This document shows positions 46,379 through 56,763 of a DNA stretch of 64,000 nucleotides, piece by piece. The notes under the pieces are model-generated. The model did not search any database. It saw nothing but the letters and a program-made list of their open reading frames with translations, and was not told the DNA's origin. The translations under genes were made by a program, and so were the position numbers. Location: assembly GCF_023221595.1 (NCBI RefSeq), contig NZ_CP096563.1, positions 3,020,501 to 3,084,500 on the forward strand. The letters run 5' to 3'. Origin of the DNA: Rhodococcus qingshengii JCM 15477. Its GTDB lineage: Bacteria > Actinomycetota > Actinomycetes > Mycobacteriales > Mycobacteriaceae. Positions within the stretch are counted from its first letter, which is position 1, and every line of letters begins with the position of its first letter.

Positions 46379-47299
46379 TCATTTGGTCCGCCAGAAATCG
46401 GGGCGGCTGCCGTCCGCGTCGGTGAACCCGTATTCCGTTCCGAGTTCGCCTGAACTGACCGATCGCTGATTCCATCGCTGTCGATTCGGATCGGCAGCGA
46501 TGGCCGCGATCGCACGTCCGATGAATCTTGGTGACTCGGAGCGTGCGAAATCCGCGGGCGCAGTCGGACCATCCCGCTCCGGCAACAGAGCGTCCCGCCA
46601 ATTCGATTCGCCGACACCAAAATTGTCCAGCATCATCTCCGATCGCAGGAACCCGGGAGTGATGGCGACGGCAGTACATCCGAACGGGGCAAGTTCGTGG
46701 CCTTGCGAAAATGCGAGCCTGTTCACGGACACCTTGGCCAAGTCGTAGAACACCGAGATACGATAGTTCGATGCGTTGTATTCGGTAGTGCCATCGGTTA
46801 TTTCGGCGACCAGTCCGCCTGGCCTATCGGTCATGAGCGGCAGGAGGTGGTGCGACGTGGTGATGTGGGTGTCGATCGCCAGGCGCAGAATGTGAAACCC
46901 CTTGTCCAGATCGTGTTCCCATACCGGCGTGTTCCACTCCGCCGGCCCACCCTTGAGTAATTCCGCGCCCCAGATGTCGTTGACCAAGATGTCGATATGG
47001 TGATAGTCGATTCGCAAGCGTTCGGCGAGATCAGCCACTTGTTTGCTCTTGAGATGATCGACGGCAATCGGCACGCCGACGCCGCCCAGTTCGGTGACCA
47101 ACTCTGCCGTCTCTTCGATGGTCTCTCCGCGCGGATAGTCCGACTGAAGAATTCCGGCAGATGTGCTCCGACCAGTGCAGATGACGGTTGCACCGGCCTC
47201 GCCCAAGGCCGCGGCGATTCCGCGTCCGGCGCCCCTCGTCGCCCCGGCAACTACAGCCACTCGCCCGCGAAGTGCGTCCGGATTCGGTGTCCACGACAT
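46379..47299 (-). CDS. SDR-family oxidoreductase
   Basis: A 306-residue SDR with VAGATRGAGRGIAAALG (cofactor loop) and an Arg in CTGRSTS after beta-2 suggesting NADP. The catalytic motif is YDLAK. NDIWGAELLKGG stands in place of NNAG. The tail of about 50 residues past the core fold (after FIGRAIAAIAADP) is longer than classical SDRs. Substrate unknown. Minus strand. Confidence 0.85.
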   Translation of the reverse strand: MSWTPNPDALRGRVAVVAGATRGAGRGIAAALGEAGATVICTGRSTSAGILQSDYPRGETIEETAELVTELGGVGVPIAVDHLKSKQVADLAERLRIDYHHIDILVNDIWGAELLKGGPAEWNTPVWEHDLDKGFHILRLAIDTHITTSHHLLPLMTDRPGGLVAEITDGTTEYNASNYRISVFYDLAKVSVNRLAFSQGHELAPFGCTAVAITPGFLRSEMMLDNFGVGESNWRDALLPERDGPTAPADFARSESPRFIGRAIAAIAADPNRQRWNQRSVSSGELGTEYGFTDADGSRPDFWRTK

Positions 47300-47624
47300 T
47301 GTTCGATTGTTCTCGCCTGGATTGCTTCGTTCAAGAGTGAACGCGATCTGCGGAACCGAACCTTACTTCGCGGCGTCCAAGGTAGTAATCACTCGGATGA
47401 AGGAGGCAGGGGGAGAGATGAATCGTTGTGTGGGGCGCAGTGCCGGTTGGAGAAACGGGATCTCGGGATTGAGTTCCGTTCCGTCAAAAGGAAATTCGCA
47501 TCGGATCCGGACTCGGCGGGTAGTCGAAAGTCGCCACGGTGAGAAAGTCGTCGACGTACCACCAAGCCGGGAATCGCCGGAAGACGATTCCCGACCGGTG
47601 TGAAATCAGATCTGTGAAATCAGA
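47300..47624. other. 325-bp gap without a convincing gene
   Basis: Between the SDR start and the pgl stop I see no gene of good quality. A short frame ATG 47418 to 47603 (61 residues, MNRCVGRS on) has a fine GGAGG-type site before it but Arg/Ser/Pro-biased content with no family likeness. The SDR promoter should lie at the left edge. A 14-bp tandem repeat closes the right edge. Confidence 0.5.
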
Positions 47625-47626
47625 TC
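47599..47626 (-). repeat. 14-bp tandem duplication at the pgl stop
   Basis: Two perfect adjacent copies of TGTGAAATCAGATC (47599-47612, 47613-47626). The second copy covers the last bases of the pgl stop codon region, so the duplication lies at the very end of the gene. Confidence 0.88.
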
Positions 47627-48365
47627 AGGGAAGCTGCGAGGCAGCGTCCGTATCGAGGAACCAACGTGTCGCAACCAAACCGGTGGCGCCGGCGGACGGC
47701 CAGTCCTCGGCCGAAGCACCTCCGACGGCTTTGGCAACGGCCTCGGCCTTTACAGCACCCGAGACGAGCAGCCAGACCTCTTTGGCTCGCCGAACAGCAG
47801 GCAACGTGAGGGTGATCCGCACCGGTGGCGGCTTGGGGGAGTCCGTCACCGCGACTACGAAACGCGCTTCTTCGCGAACAGCGTCGGTGTGCGGGAACAA
47901 CGAGTTGACGTGTCCTTCGCCGCCCATACCGAGCAGGTGCACGTCGAACGTCGGAACCTGATTCCCGTGTGCCTGAGCGCCCAGCAGTTGTTCGTACGCC
48001 GTCGCCGCCCCGTGTGGATCACCGTCGTAGATACCGTCGGATGCGGCCATCGCATGTACCCTGTCGGGATCGACCGGCACATGATCGAGAAGCGCCTCAC
48101 GTGCTTGCACTTCGTTCCGCTCGGGATCGCCGGACGGCAGGAACCGTTCGTCGCCCCAGTACAGATCGATCTGCGACCAGTCGATGTCGCCGGGAGCTTC
48201 ACGCAACTTCTCGAGAAGTGCGATGCCGGTTCCACCGCCAGTCAGCACGATGGACGCAAACCCGCGAGCCTTCTGGGCGTCGACGATGGTCGTGACCAGG
48301 CGTGCGGCGGCAGCGTCGACCAGTTGGCCGGCGTCGGAAAACTTCTCCACGACAACATCACTCAT
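47625..48365 (-). CDS. pgl: 6-phosphogluconolactonase
   Basis: A 246-residue lactonase (DevB/SOL family) hydrolysing 6-phosphogluconolactone. Motifs are [32 protein letters not shown] and [18 protein letters not shown] 48365 overlaps the end of opcA by 8 bases. Last gene of the tkt-tal-zwf-opcA-pgl operon. Confidence 0.95.
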   Translation of the reverse strand: MSDVVVEKFSDAGQLVDAAAARLVTTIVDAQKARGFASIVLTGGGTGIALLEKLREAPGDIDWSQIDLYWGDERFLPSGDPERNEVQAREALLDHVPVDPDRVHAMAASDGIYDGDPHGAATAYEQLLGAQAHGNQVPTFDVHLLGMGGEGHVNSLFPHTDAVREEARFVVAVTDSPKPPPVRITLTLPAVRRAKEVWLLVSGAVKAEAVAKAVGGASAEDWPSAGATGLVATRWFLDTDAASQLP

Positions 48366-49266
48366 AGGTCACCTTCTCCAATCCGGCCAGAGCTTCCTCG
48401 TAGATCTCGTCCGGATCGAGCCGACGCAATTCCTCGGCGAGGCAATCGCGTGTCTCTCGACGACCCAGAGAAACCAGCGCGTCAGGCTGACCGGTGCGGA
48501 TCAACGTAGCGGTCGTGCCCTCCTGCGGACGACTGATGGAGATACTGCGGGTCTCGAGCTTCAACTCGACCGTCAGCTCACCCGTACGTCGAATGACCGG
48601 ACCGTCGATCTTGGCTGCCAACCAACCGGCGAGAATATCCAGTGCCGGTTCGGTTTTGAGACCGGAGACCACCGCTGAGGTGATCTTCTCGTGCGGCGGC
48701 TGATCGAGAGCCGACGCGAGGAGCGCGCGCCAGTAGGTGACGCGACTCCAGGCGAGATCGGTATCGCCGGCGGTGTACGACGCGAGTCGCCCCTTGATGG
48801 TGGCGGTCGGATCGGGGGCGCCGGTGGCATCGGTGATACGCCGTATCGCGAGCTTCCCGACGGGGTCCTTCGCCGGAATCTCGGGTGCCTCGAGGGGCCA
48901 CCACGCGACTACCGGGGTGTCGGGGAGCAGGAACGGGATGACGACGCTGCTCTCGTGATCCGCAAGCGGACCGTAGAGACGCAACACGACAACCTCCGAG
49001 GCGCCGGCGTCCCCGCCGACACGGATCTGAGCATCGAGCCTGGGCTCACTCTGCTCGTCGCCACGCAGAAGCACGATGACGCGGCAAGGGTGCTCGCGGC
49101 TTGCTTCGTTGGCGGCCTCGATGGCTTCCTCGGCATTCCCGGTGTCCCTGGTGCAGACGACGAGCGTCAGCACTCGCCCCAAGGTGACAGCGCCGCCGGT
49201 CTTACGCACCTCGACCAGTTTCTTGCTGACCTGGACCGTGGTGGTGGAGGGCAAATCGAGAATCAC
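48358..49266 (-). CDS. opcA: OpcA, glucose-6-phosphate dehydrogenase assembly factor
   Basis: A 302-residue OpcA-family protein, which in cyanobacteria and corynebacteria assembles or activates G6PDH. The start GTG 49266 overlaps the zwf stop (TAGTG) with GGAGG eight bases upstream and gives [17 protein letters not shown], as in mycobacteria. Family stretches are [33 protein letters not shown] and [11 protein letters not shown]. Encoded directly after its partner zwf. Confidence 0.93.
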   Translation of the reverse strand: MILDLPSTTTVQVSKKLVEVRKTGGAVTLGRVLTLVVCTRDTGNAEEAIEAANEASREHPCRVIVLLRGDEQSEPRLDAQIRVGGDAGASEVVVLRLYGPLADHESSVVIPFLLPDTPVVAWWPLEAPEIPAKDPVGKLAIRRITDATGAPDPTATIKGRLASYTAGDTDLAWSRVTYWRALLASALDQPPHEKITSAVVSGLKTEPALDILAGWLAAKIDGPVIRRTGELTVELKLETRSISISRPQEGTTATLIRTGQPDALVSLGRRETRDCLAEELRRLDPDEIYEEALAGLEKVTYE

Positions 49267-50810
49267 TAGGGTCGCCTCCATTCGCGTCCGGTGCGTTGCA
49301 TCATTTCGTCCGCAGACGGTGGTCCCCACGTTCCGGCCTCGTAGGGTTCCGGCTTGCCGCCGGCTGCCCAGTGTTCGAGGACGGGATCGAGGATTTCCCA
49401 AGACAATTCGACTTCGGCGTTGACCGGGAAGAGTGACGGCTCACCGAGCAACACGTCGAGAATGAGTCGCTCGTACGCCTCCGGTGACGACTCGGTGAAA
49501 GCCTGGCCGTACGAGAAGTCCATGTTGACGTCACGGACTTCCATGCTCGATCCGGGAACCTTCGAACCGAACCGCATGGTGACACCCTCGTCGGGCTGCA
49601 CGCGGATGACCAGAGCGTTCTGGCCGAGGTCTTCGGTCATCGTCTTGTCGAACGGTAGGTGCGGTGCACGTTTGAACACCACCGCGATCTCGGTGACACG
49701 GCGTCCGAGTCGTTTGCCCGTGCGCAGGTAGAACGGCACACCCGCCCAGCGGCGGGTGTCGACCTCGAGGGTGATGGCGGCAAAGGTCTCCGTGATGGAG
49801 TCCGCTGCGAAGCCGTCTTCTTCGAGGAGCCCGACCACCGGCAGCCCACCCTGCCAGCCGCCCGCGTACTGGCCGCGGGCGGTGGTCTCGTCGAGGGGCT
49901 CGGCAAGGCGAGTGGCCGAGAGGACCTTGATCTTCTCCGCCTGCAGATTGAGCGGCTCGAAGCTGATGGGTTCTTCCATCGCCGTGAACGCGAGCAACTG
50001 CAGCAGGTGGTTCTGGATCACGTCACGGGCCGCGCCGATGCCGTCGTAGTACCCGGCGCGTCCACCGAGGCCGATGTCCTCGGCCATCGTGATCTGAACG
50101 TGGTCGACGTAGTGCGCGTTCCAGATCGGATCGAACAACTGGTTCGCGAAGCGCAGAGCCAGAATGTTCTGGACGGTTTCCTTACCGAGGTAGTGGTCGA
50201 TACGGAAGACCGTGTCCTCGGGGAACACCTTGTTGACGACGGCGTTCAGTTCGCGAGCGCTCTCGAGGTCGTGGCCGAACGGCTTCTCGATGACGACTCG
50301 TCGCCACTGACCGTCCTCGGCCTGCGCGAGGCCCGACGCCGACAGTTGCTCGAGCACCTGAGGAAACGCGTTGGGCGGAATCGCAAGGTAGAAACCGTGA
50401 TTGCCGCCGATACCACGTTCGTTGTCGAGCGTTGCCAACGTGTCGGACAGGTTCTGGAAGGCCTCGGCCTCGTCGAAACTGCCCTCCACGAACCGGATAC
50501 CTTCAGCGAGCCTCTCCCAGACGTCCTGACGGAACTTGGTGCGAGCACCGTCCTTGACTGCTTCGAGGACGACGTTCGCGAAGTCCTCGTCCGTCCAGTC
50601 ACGCCGGGCGAACCCGACCAGAGCGAATCCGGGCGGCAACAGTCCACGGTTGGCGAGGTCGTAGATGGCGGGCATGAGCTTGCGCCTGGCAAGGTCGCCG
50701 GTAACACCGAAAATCACCAGGGCGCAGGGCCCCGCAATGTGCGGAAGCCGTTTGTCGGTGCTGTCCCGAAGGGGATTCACCCAATCTGATGCCGCCGCGG
50801 AATCGCTCAC
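49266..50810 (-). CDS. zwf: Glucose-6-phosphate 1-dehydrogenase
   Basis: A 514-residue first enzyme of the oxidative pentose phosphate pathway, making NADPH. Coenzyme site: LVIFGVTGDLARRKLMPAIY. Active site: RIDHYLGKETVQN. GTG 50810 gives VSDSAAASDWVNPLRD as start, 4 bases after the tal stop. A longer frame upstream overlaps tal and is not real. Works with OpcA. Confidence 0.96.
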   Translation of the reverse strand: MSDSAAASDWVNPLRDSTDKRLPHIAGPCALVIFGVTGDLARRKLMPAIYDLANRGLLPPGFALVGFARRDWTDEDFANVVLEAVKDGARTKFRQDVWERLAEGIRFVEGSFDEAEAFQNLSDTLATLDNERGIGGNHGFYLAIPPNAFPQVLEQLSASGLAQAEDGQWRRVVIEKPFGHDLESARELNAVVNKVFPEDTVFRIDHYLGKETVQNILALRFANQLFDPIWNAHYVDHVQITMAEDIGLGGRAGYYDGIGAARDVIQNHLLQLLAFTAMEEPISFEPLNLQAEKIKVLSATRLAEPLDETTARGQYAGGWQGGLPVVGLLEEDGFAADSITETFAAITLEVDTRRWAGVPFYLRTGKRLGRRVTEIAVVFKRAPHLPFDKTMTEDLGQNALVIRVQPDEGVTMRFGSKVPGSSMEVRDVNMDFSYGQAFTESSPEAYERLILDVLLGEPSLFPVNAEVELSWEILDPVLEHWAAGGKPEPYEAGTWGPPSADEMMQRTGREWRRP

Positions 50811-50814
50811 AGGC

Positions 50815-51939
50815 TCAGCTCTTCTGGGTTGCTGCGCGGAGCTGCTCGCCGGTTGCGTCGAGCAACTCGTTCCAGGACACCTCGAACTTGTCGACGCCCT
50901 CTGTCTCGAGGACCTTGAACACGTCCGCAAGATCGATGCCGACTGCAGCGAGCTGATCGAAGACCGCCTGTGACTCCTGAGCGGTGCCCGAGATCGTGTC
51001 GCCGGTGATCTCGCCGTGGTCGGCGAGAGCGTCGAGCGTCTTCTCCGGCATGGTGTTGACCGTGTTCGGCGCAACCAACTCGGTGACGTAGAGAGTGTCG
51101 GGGTAATCCGGGTTCTTCACGCCGGTCGACGCCCACAGCGGACGCTGAGCCTTGGCGCCGTCGGCCAGAAGAGCCTGGAAGCGCGGCTGCACCTCGAAGA
51201 TCTGCTGGTACGCGTTGTACGCCAGACGCGCGTTTGCGAGTGCAGCCTTGCCACGAAGCTCGAGGGCTTCCGGCGTGCCGATTGCCGTGAGGCGGTTGTC
51301 GATCTCGGAATCCACGCGGGAGACGAAGAACGAGGCGACCGACTCGATGGACGAGATGTCGCGGCCGGCAGCCTTGGCGGTGTCCAGACCTTGCAGGTAT
51401 GCGCCCATGACAGCTTCGTAGCGCTCGACCGAGAAGATCAAGGTGACGTTGACGCTGATGCCCTCACCGATCACCTTGGCGATGGCGGGAATGCCTGCCA
51501 GCGTCGCGGGGATCTTGATCAGGACGTTCGGACGATCGACGATCTTGTGCAGCTCGATCGCCTGCGCGACGGTGGCGTCGGTGTCGTGAGCCAGGCGAGG
51601 ATCGACTTCGATGGACACGCGGCCGTCGACGCCGTTCGACGCCTCGAACTGCGGAGCCAGGATGTCGCACGCAGCACGCACGTCGTCGGTGGTCACCGCG
51701 GTGATGGTGGCGTCGACATCGGCGCCGCGCTGTGCGAGCTCACGGACCTGAGCGTCGTACGCCGATCCCTTGGACAGTGCCGCCTGGAAGATCGACGGGT
51801 TGGTCGTGACACCCACGATCGACTTCGTGTCGATGAGGTTCTGCAGGTTGCCGGACTGGATGCGATCCCGCGAGAGGTCGTCGAGCCAGATGGAAACGCC
51901 TGCAGCGGAGAGCTTTTCGGTATTCACGTTCTGTGTCAT
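50815..51939 (-). CDS. tal: Transaldolase
   Basis: A 374-residue transaldolase (actinobacterial type 2 length) moving dihydroxyacetone units between sugar phosphates. The Schiff-base Lys is in [21 protein letters not shown] is the N-terminal signature. ATG 51939 (MTQNVN) has AAGGGA 9 bases upstream; ATG 51948, overlapping the tkt stop, would add three residues. Confidence 0.95.
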   Translation of the reverse strand: MTQNVNTEKLSAAGVSIWLDDLSRDRIQSGNLQNLIDTKSIVGVTTNPSIFQAALSKGSAYDAQVRELAQRGADVDATITAVTTDDVRAACDILAPQFEASNGVDGRVSIEVDPRLAHDTDATVAQAIELHKIVDRPNVLIKIPATLAGIPAIAKVIGEGISVNVTLIFSVERYEAVMGAYLQGLDTAKAAGRDISSIESVASFFVSRVDSEIDNRLTAIGTPEALELRGKAALANARLAYNAYQQIFEVQPRFQALLADGAKAQRPLWASTGVKNPDYPDTLYVTELVAPNTVNTMPEKTLDALADHGEITGDTISGTAQESQAVFDQLAAVGIDLADVFKVLETEGVDKFEVSWNELLDATGEQLRAATQKS

Positions 51940-51944
51940 CGAGA

Positions 51945-54047
51945 TCATCCCTTCACAGCTGCGAGGGAGCGCTGCGCGGCTTCGACAGTCGCGTCGGCAG
52001 TGATGCCGAACTCCCGGAACAAGGTCTTGTAATCGGCGGAAGCGCCGTAGTGCTCGAGCGAGACGGCCTGACCGGCGTCGCCGAGGATGCGCCACCACGG
52101 CATCGCGATGCCGGCTTCGACGGACACACGCGCGCGCACGGCGGGCGGAATGACCTCGTCGCGGTACGCCTGATCCTGCTCGAGGAACCAATCGAGGCAC
52201 GGCACGGAAACGACGCGGGTTGCGACGCCCTGAGCTTCGAGGGTTTCGCGAGCCTCGGTGGCCAGATGCAGTTCGGAACCGGTCGCCAGCAAGATGACCT
52301 CGGGCGAACCGTTGGCTGCATCGACGAGGACGTAAGCGCCGCGCTTGACACCCTCGGCAGCCTTCTCCTTGGTGCCTTCGAGAACCGGGATGTCCTGGCG
52401 AGTGAGTGCCAGAGCCGTCGGGCCCGTCTTGTTCTCGAGTGCTGCCTGCCATGCGAACGAGGTCTCGTTGGCGTCACCCGGGCGGACGACGGCGAGGTTC
52501 GGGATCGCACGAAGAGCAGCGAGGTGCTCGACCGGCTGGTGGGTCGGGCCGTCTTCGCCGAGACCGATGGAGTCGTGGGTCCAGACGTAGGTGACGGCAG
52601 TCTTCATCAGTGCGGCCAGGCGAACCGCCGGACGCATGTAGTCGGAGAAGACCATGAAGGTTCCGCCGTACGGGCGGGTGGGTCCGTGAAGCGCGATGCC
52701 GTTGAGGATCGAGCCCATCGCGTGCTCGCGGATGCCGAAGTGGAGCGTGCGGCCGTAAGGCTGCGCATTCCAGTCGTTGGTGGAGATGGAGAACGGGCCG
52801 AACGAATCTGCGCCCTTGATGGTGGTGTTGTTGCTGCCGGCGAGGTCGGCGGAGCCGCCCCACAGCTCGGGCAGGATCGGTCCGAGCGCGTTGAGTGCCG
52901 AACCGGAGGCCTTGCGAGTCGCAACGCCCTTGGCGTCGGCCTCGTAGGTCGGGAGAGCGTCGGCCCAGCCGGCGGGGAACTCACCGGCGAACAGGCGGTC
53001 GAAGAGTTCCTTGCGCTCGGTCTCACGTGCAGCCCACGCGTCGAACTCGACCTGCCATGCCTTGCGTGCGTCGGCGCCGCGGGAGACGACCTCACGGGCG
53101 TGAGCCAGAGCGTCGGCGTCGACGTCGAAGGACTTGGCCGGATCGAAGCCGAGGGCTTCCTTGACCGCTGCAACTTCGTCGGCACCGAGAGCGGAGCCGT
53201 GGACGTCGCCGGTGTTCATCTTCTTCGGAGCCGGGAAACCGATGATGGTGCGGAGCAAGATGATGGAGGGACGATCGACGACGGCCTTGGCCGCGGCAAC
53301 CGCGTCGAGGATGCCGGAGACGTTCTCGCCACCTTCGACGTGCTGAACGTGCCAGCCGTATGCCTCGTATCGCTTTCCGACGTCTTCGCCGAGAGCGATG
53401 GTGGTGTCGTGCTCGATGGAGATCTTGTTGTCGTCGTAGAAGACGATGAGGTTGCCCAGTTCCTGGACACCGGCGAGAGACGAGGCCTCGGACGTAACGC
53501 CTTCTTCGATGTCACCGTCGGACGCGATCACGTAGATGTGATGGTCGAAGGGGGAGGAGCCGACCGGGGTCTCCGGATCGAACAACCCACGCTCACGACG
53601 CGCAGCCATCGCCATACCGACTGCGGACGCAAGGCCCTGGCCCAGCGGACCGGTGGTCATCTCGACGCCGACGGTGTGGCCGACCTCGGGGTGGCCGGGG
53701 GTCAGTGCGCCCCACGTCCGGAGAGCTTCGAGGTCAGCGAGCTCGAGACCGTAGCCCGACAGGTAGAGCTGGGTGTACAGCGTCAAGGATGAATGGCCAC
53801 AGGAGAGAACGAAGCGGTCACGGCCGACCCATTCTGCATCCGAAGGATCGTGGCGCATGACGCGCTGGAAGAGGGTGTATGCCAACGGCGCCAAGCTCAT
53901 TGCAGTTCCGGGATGGCCGTTGCCGACCTTCTGAACCGCGTCGGCGGCGAGCACGCGGGCGGTATCGACAGCCTTGGTGTCCAGGTCGGTCCAGTCCGAG
54001 GGGTGGACGGGTTGCGTGAGGACGTGGATCTCGTCTGTGATCGACAC
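51945..54047 (-). CDS. tkt: Transketolase
   Basis: A 700-residue thiamine diphosphate enzyme. The N-terminal PP domain shows [16 protein letters not shown] and the ThDP motif GDGDIEEG-like stretch [19 protein letters not shown] (in part). The Pyr domain shows [18 protein letters not shown]. The C-terminal domain is present. GTG 54047 has AGGAG 9 bases upstream. First gene of the minus-strand pentose phosphate operon, divergent from ctaB over about 200 bases. Confidence 0.96.
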   Translation of the reverse strand: MSITDEIHVLTQPVHPSDWTDLDTKAVDTARVLAADAVQKVGNGHPGTAMSLAPLAYTLFQRVMRHDPSDAEWVGRDRFVLSCGHSSLTLYTQLYLSGYGLELADLEALRTWGALTPGHPEVGHTVGVEMTTGPLGQGLASAVGMAMAARRERGLFDPETPVGSSPFDHHIYVIASDGDIEEGVTSEASSLAGVQELGNLIVFYDDNKISIEHDTTIALGEDVGKRYEAYGWHVQHVEGGENVSGILDAVAAAKAVVDRPSIILLRTIIGFPAPKKMNTGDVHGSALGADEVAAVKEALGFDPAKSFDVDADALAHAREVVSRGADARKAWQVEFDAWAARETERKELFDRLFAGEFPAGWADALPTYEADAKGVATRKASGSALNALGPILPELWGGSADLAGSNNTTIKGADSFGPFSISTNDWNAQPYGRTLHFGIREHAMGSILNGIALHGPTRPYGGTFMVFSDYMRPAVRLAALMKTAVTYVWTHDSIGLGEDGPTHQPVEHLAALRAIPNLAVVRPGDANETSFAWQAALENKTGPTALALTRQDIPVLEGTKEKAAEGVKRGAYVLVDAANGSPEVILLATGSELHLATEARETLEAQGVATRVVSVPCLDWFLEQDQAYRDEVIPPAVRARVSVEAGIAMPWWRILGDAGQAVSLEHYGASADYKTLFREFGITADATVEAAQRSLAAVKG

Positions 54048-54248
54048 TGGCAGATGTCTCCTGACATGGTGTACGTGGATTGCGAGGGTGGGGTGTCCCT
54101 CCACTGCGTAACCCAGCCTAATGGTCCTGGCTGTCCGGGTCGATTCGGTTCCTCAATGGCTGCGGTCTACCATCGTTCGTAGTAGAGAACAGTGTCAGCA
54201 GTGTGTCGTGAAGAGTTAGTGCGGTAACGCGTGGTGCAAGGAGAGAAC

Positions 54249-55232
54249 GTGCGGACAGGGCAACAGCCGAGCGGACATGGCTTCGGCAGCCCAGGTGCCG
54301 CCCCGCGGGCGACCAATACCGATACGGTGTGGGGTCGCGCAACGGGCAAGGTTCTGGCTTATATCGCGCTCACGAAGCCGCGAGTGATCGAATTGCTGTT
54401 GGTGGCAACCATTCCGGCAATGCTGCTGGCCGATCGCGGAACAGTCGACATCGTTCTGATCCTCAGCACCCTCTTCGGTGGCTGGATGGGCGCGGCGAGT
54501 GCGAACTCGCTCAACTGCGTCGTCGACGCCGACATCGACAAGGTCATGAAGCGCACGGCGAAGCGGCCGCTGGCCCGCGAGGCGGTGCCGACGCGCAACG
54601 CGCTCGTCTTCGGGCTCCTTCTCGGACTCGCGTCGTTCCTGTGGCTGTGGTGGCGAGCCAACCTCTTGGCCGGCATCCTCGTCGTGATCACGATCGCGTT
54701 CTACGTCCTCATCTACACGATGGTTCTCAAGCGTCGTACCTGGCAGAACGTCATCTGGGGTGGCGCAGCCGGATGTATGCCCGTCCTCGTGGGCTGGGCC
54801 GCTGTCACCGGGTCGCTGAGCTGGCAGCCCGTCGTGCTGTTCCTGATCATCTTCTTCTGGACGCCGCCGCACACCTGGGCGCTGGCGATGCGATACAAAG
54901 AGGACTACAAAGCTGCCGGTGTTCCCATGCTTCCGGTGATCGCCACCGAAGAGCACGTCACCAAGCAGATTCTGTTCTACAGCTGGGCAATGGTCGTCAC
55001 GACGCTTGTCCTCGTGCCCGCATCGGGAGTCATCTACGCCGCCATCACCATCGTTGCCGGTGCGTGGTTCCTGCTCATGGCACATCAGCTGTACCGCAGC
55101 GTTCGCGGTGGTGCTCAGGTCAAGCCGCTGCGCCTGTTCCTGCAGTCCAACAACTATCTTGCGATCGTGTTCGTCGGCCTCGCTGTCGACTCGGTTCTCG
55201 GACTGCAGACGATCAGCGACATGCTGAGCTGA
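54249..55232 (+). CDS. ctaB: Protoheme IX farnesyltransferase (heme O synthase)
   Basis: A 327-residue UbiA-family polytopic membrane protein with about nine transmembrane helices, adding farnesyl to heme B to make heme O. Prenyl-binding Asp motifs are [18 protein letters not shown] and a later DDYKAAG-like region ([13 protein letters not shown]). GTG 54249 has AAGGAGAG just upstream; GTG 54231 adds six residues. Product feeds CtaA, encoded nearby. Confidence 0.95.
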   Translation: MRTGQQPSGHGFGSPGAAPRATNTDTVWGRATGKVLAYIALTKPRVIELLLVATIPAMLLADRGTVDIVLILSTLFGGWMGAASANSLNCVVDADIDKVMKRTAKRPLAREAVPTRNALVFGLLLGLASFLWLWWRANLLAGILVVITIAFYVLIYTMVLKRRTWQNVIWGGAAGCMPVLVGWAAVTGSLSWQPVVLFLIIFFWTPPHTWALAMRYKEDYKAAGVPMLPVIATEEHVTKQILFYSWAMVVTTLVLVPASGVIYAAITIVAGAWFLLMAHQLYRSVRGGAQVKPLRLFLQSNNYLAIVFVGLAVDSVLGLQTISDMLS

Positions 55233-55235
55233 TTC

Positions 55236-55283
55236 TGCTGTGCGCCTTTATTAACCGCGGGCGGTTAATAAAGGCGCACAGCA
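55236..55283. terminator. Very long perfect hairpin between ctaB and qor
   Basis: A 23-bp perfect inverted repeat (55236-55258 with 55261-55283) separated by only GG. It starts 4 bases after the ctaB stop and ends 5 bases before the qor stop on the other strand, so it ends both genes. There is no T tract. Confidence 0.85.
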
Positions 55284-55288
55284 CTTCG

Positions 55289-56254
55289 CTAGGGGATCAG
55301 AACGATCGACCCGGTCGTTGCTCTACCTTCCAGATCCCGATGCGCTGTTGCCGCATCGGCGAGGGGATACTCGGCGCCGACGCGAATATCGAGTTTCCCG
55401 GCCGCAATGGCGTCGAAGACATCGCCGGCACGCCAGGTCAGTTCCTCTCGAGTGCGAATGTGATGCGCGAGCGTCGGACGCGTCAGGAACAGCGAACCCG
55501 ACGAATTGAGCCGCTGCGGATCAACCGGCGGAACCGGTCCACTGGCCGCACCGAACAAAGCGACCGTGCCGCGGATGCGCACGGAAGCCAAGCTCGAATC
55601 AAAAGTTGTCGCGCCGACGCCGTCGTATGCCGCCGCTACTCCTTCGCCGCCGGTCAACTCCCGGACTCGCGCTGCGATGTCCTCGTCGTACCGCAGAACC
55701 TCCGAGGCACCCGCGCCGCGCGAGAGTTCTTCCTTTGCATCCGATGACACAGTCGTGATGACCTTCGCCCCGAGGCTGACGGCCATCTGCGTCAGGATCA
55801 ACCCGACGCCGCCCGCGCCTGCGTGCACGAGCACGGTGTCGCCGCTCTGGATCGGATACGTCGACTTCGCGAGGTAGTGCGCCGTCATCCCCTGCAGGAG
55901 CGCCGACGCTGCGGCCGATGCAGGGACACCGTCAGGCACTTTCACGGCGACTGCGGCGGGAACAGCCACCTTCTCGGCATAGCTGCCAGTGGCAGCGGCC
56001 CACGCGACCCGGTCGCCCACGGAGAATTCGTTGACGTCGGAGCCGACAGCTTCGACAACCCCGCTGCCCTCGTCGCCGGGAATGTAGGGGAGCGGACGCT
56101 TGTACTGGCCCATTCGGAAGTACGTGTCGATGAAATTGATGCCGATCGCTTCGGTCTTGACGAGTAGATCGCCTGGGCCGGGTGTCGGTTCGGGTTGTTC
56201 GGTCAGAGTCAGAACGTCTGGTCCGCCGGTCTCGGTCACGTAGATGGCTCGCAT
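55289..56254 (-). CDS. NADPH:quinone oxidoreductase (zeta-crystallin-like MDR)
   Basis: A 321-residue MDR-family quinone reductase. GINFIDTYFRMGQYKRPLP and PGDEGSGVVEAVG are the N-terminal catalytic domain; AGAGGVGLILTQMA is the NADPH-binding loop. No structural zinc Cys set is present, as usual for quinone reductases. It occupies the Rv1454c (qor) position. Reduces quinones or enones in the cytoplasm. Confidence 0.92.
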   Translation of the reverse strand: MRAIYVTETGGPDVLTLTEQPEPTPGPGDLLVKTEAIGINFIDTYFRMGQYKRPLPYIPGDEGSGVVEAVGSDVNEFSVGDRVAWAAATGSYAEKVAVPAAVAVKVPDGVPASAAASALLQGMTAHYLAKSTYPIQSGDTVLVHAGAGGVGLILTQMAVSLGAKVITTVSSDAKEELSRGAGASEVLRYDEDIAARVRELTGGEGVAAAYDGVGATTFDSSLASVRIRGTVALFGAASGPVPPVDPQRLNSSGSLFLTRPTLAHHIRTREELTWRAGDVFDAIAAGKLDIRVGAEYPLADAATAHRDLEGRATTGSIVLIP

Positions 56255-56337
56255 GGTTTCTGTTCTACACCCGAGGCGGCCGACGCTCAGTCCATGCCTG
56301 GTGTCGCTTCCGGGCTACCGACCAGTATTGTCGAGTC

Positions 56338-56700
56338 ATGAGCACCGATACCGAGAAGTCGGACGCCACCCCGTCCGCGCCGGAACTGCCGAAGTCCACG
56401 GTGAACGCCATCACCAAGTTCGTCGCCGAGCACGGCGGCTCCGCCAGCGCCGTCATCCAGCCGGTCGGCCTGGCCGGCGTTCGCATCACCCTCGTAGGTG
56501 CCGACGGCATCCTCGGTGATCAGGTCGTCGAGGACCTCGCCACGGCAAACGCGGTCGTCGCGTCCTTCGACAACGTCACCGTCGCCGAGTGGGAGCGCGA
56601 ACTGACGAGCATCGTCACCCCGCAGGAAGGCCATTTCAAGAAGATGGCCGGTTGGGTCGCCAACCAGACTCGGTTCCCGAAAGCTCGCAACGAATCCTGA
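56338..56700 (+). CDS. Conserved actinobacterial protein (Rv1455-like position)
   Basis: A 120-residue soluble protein with no recognisable domain. The core reads NAITKFVAEHGGSASAVIQP, then LVGADGILGDQVVEDL and ends VANQTRFPKARNES. ATG 56338 lies 6 bases after TATTGT (56326-56331), a fitting -10, so it is probably leaderless. It is convergent to ctaA with a 22-bp hairpin between. Conserved gene order with mycobacteria suggests an old but unknown role. Confidence 0.75.
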   Translation: MSTDTEKSDATPSAPELPKSTVNAITKFVAEHGGSASAVIQPVGLAGVRITLVGADGILGDQVVEDLATANAVVASFDNVTVAEWERELTSIVTPQEGHFKKMAGWVANQTRFPKARNES

Positions 56701-56704
56701 AATG

Positions 56705-56752
56705 ACGTGTGGGGCGTAGGAACACCTTTTGGTGTTCCTACGCCCCACACGT
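56705..56752. terminator. Long perfect hairpin between the 120-residue gene and ctaA
   Basis: A 22-bp perfect inverted repeat (56705-56726 with 56731-56752) with loop TTTT, starting 4 bases after one stop and ending 11 bases before the ctaA stop. It serves as a bidirectional end for convergent genes. Confidence 0.87.
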
Positions 56753-56763
56753 GTCTTGAAGCG

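Noticed and set aside
47418..47603. 61-residue frame with a good ribosome-site-like sequence
   Set aside because: Arg/Ser/Pro-biased content without similarity, ending in the tandem repeat region; not enough to call a gene.
52895..53346. Plus-strand frames within tkt
   Set aside because: Shadows of the minus-strand transketolase gene with biased composition.
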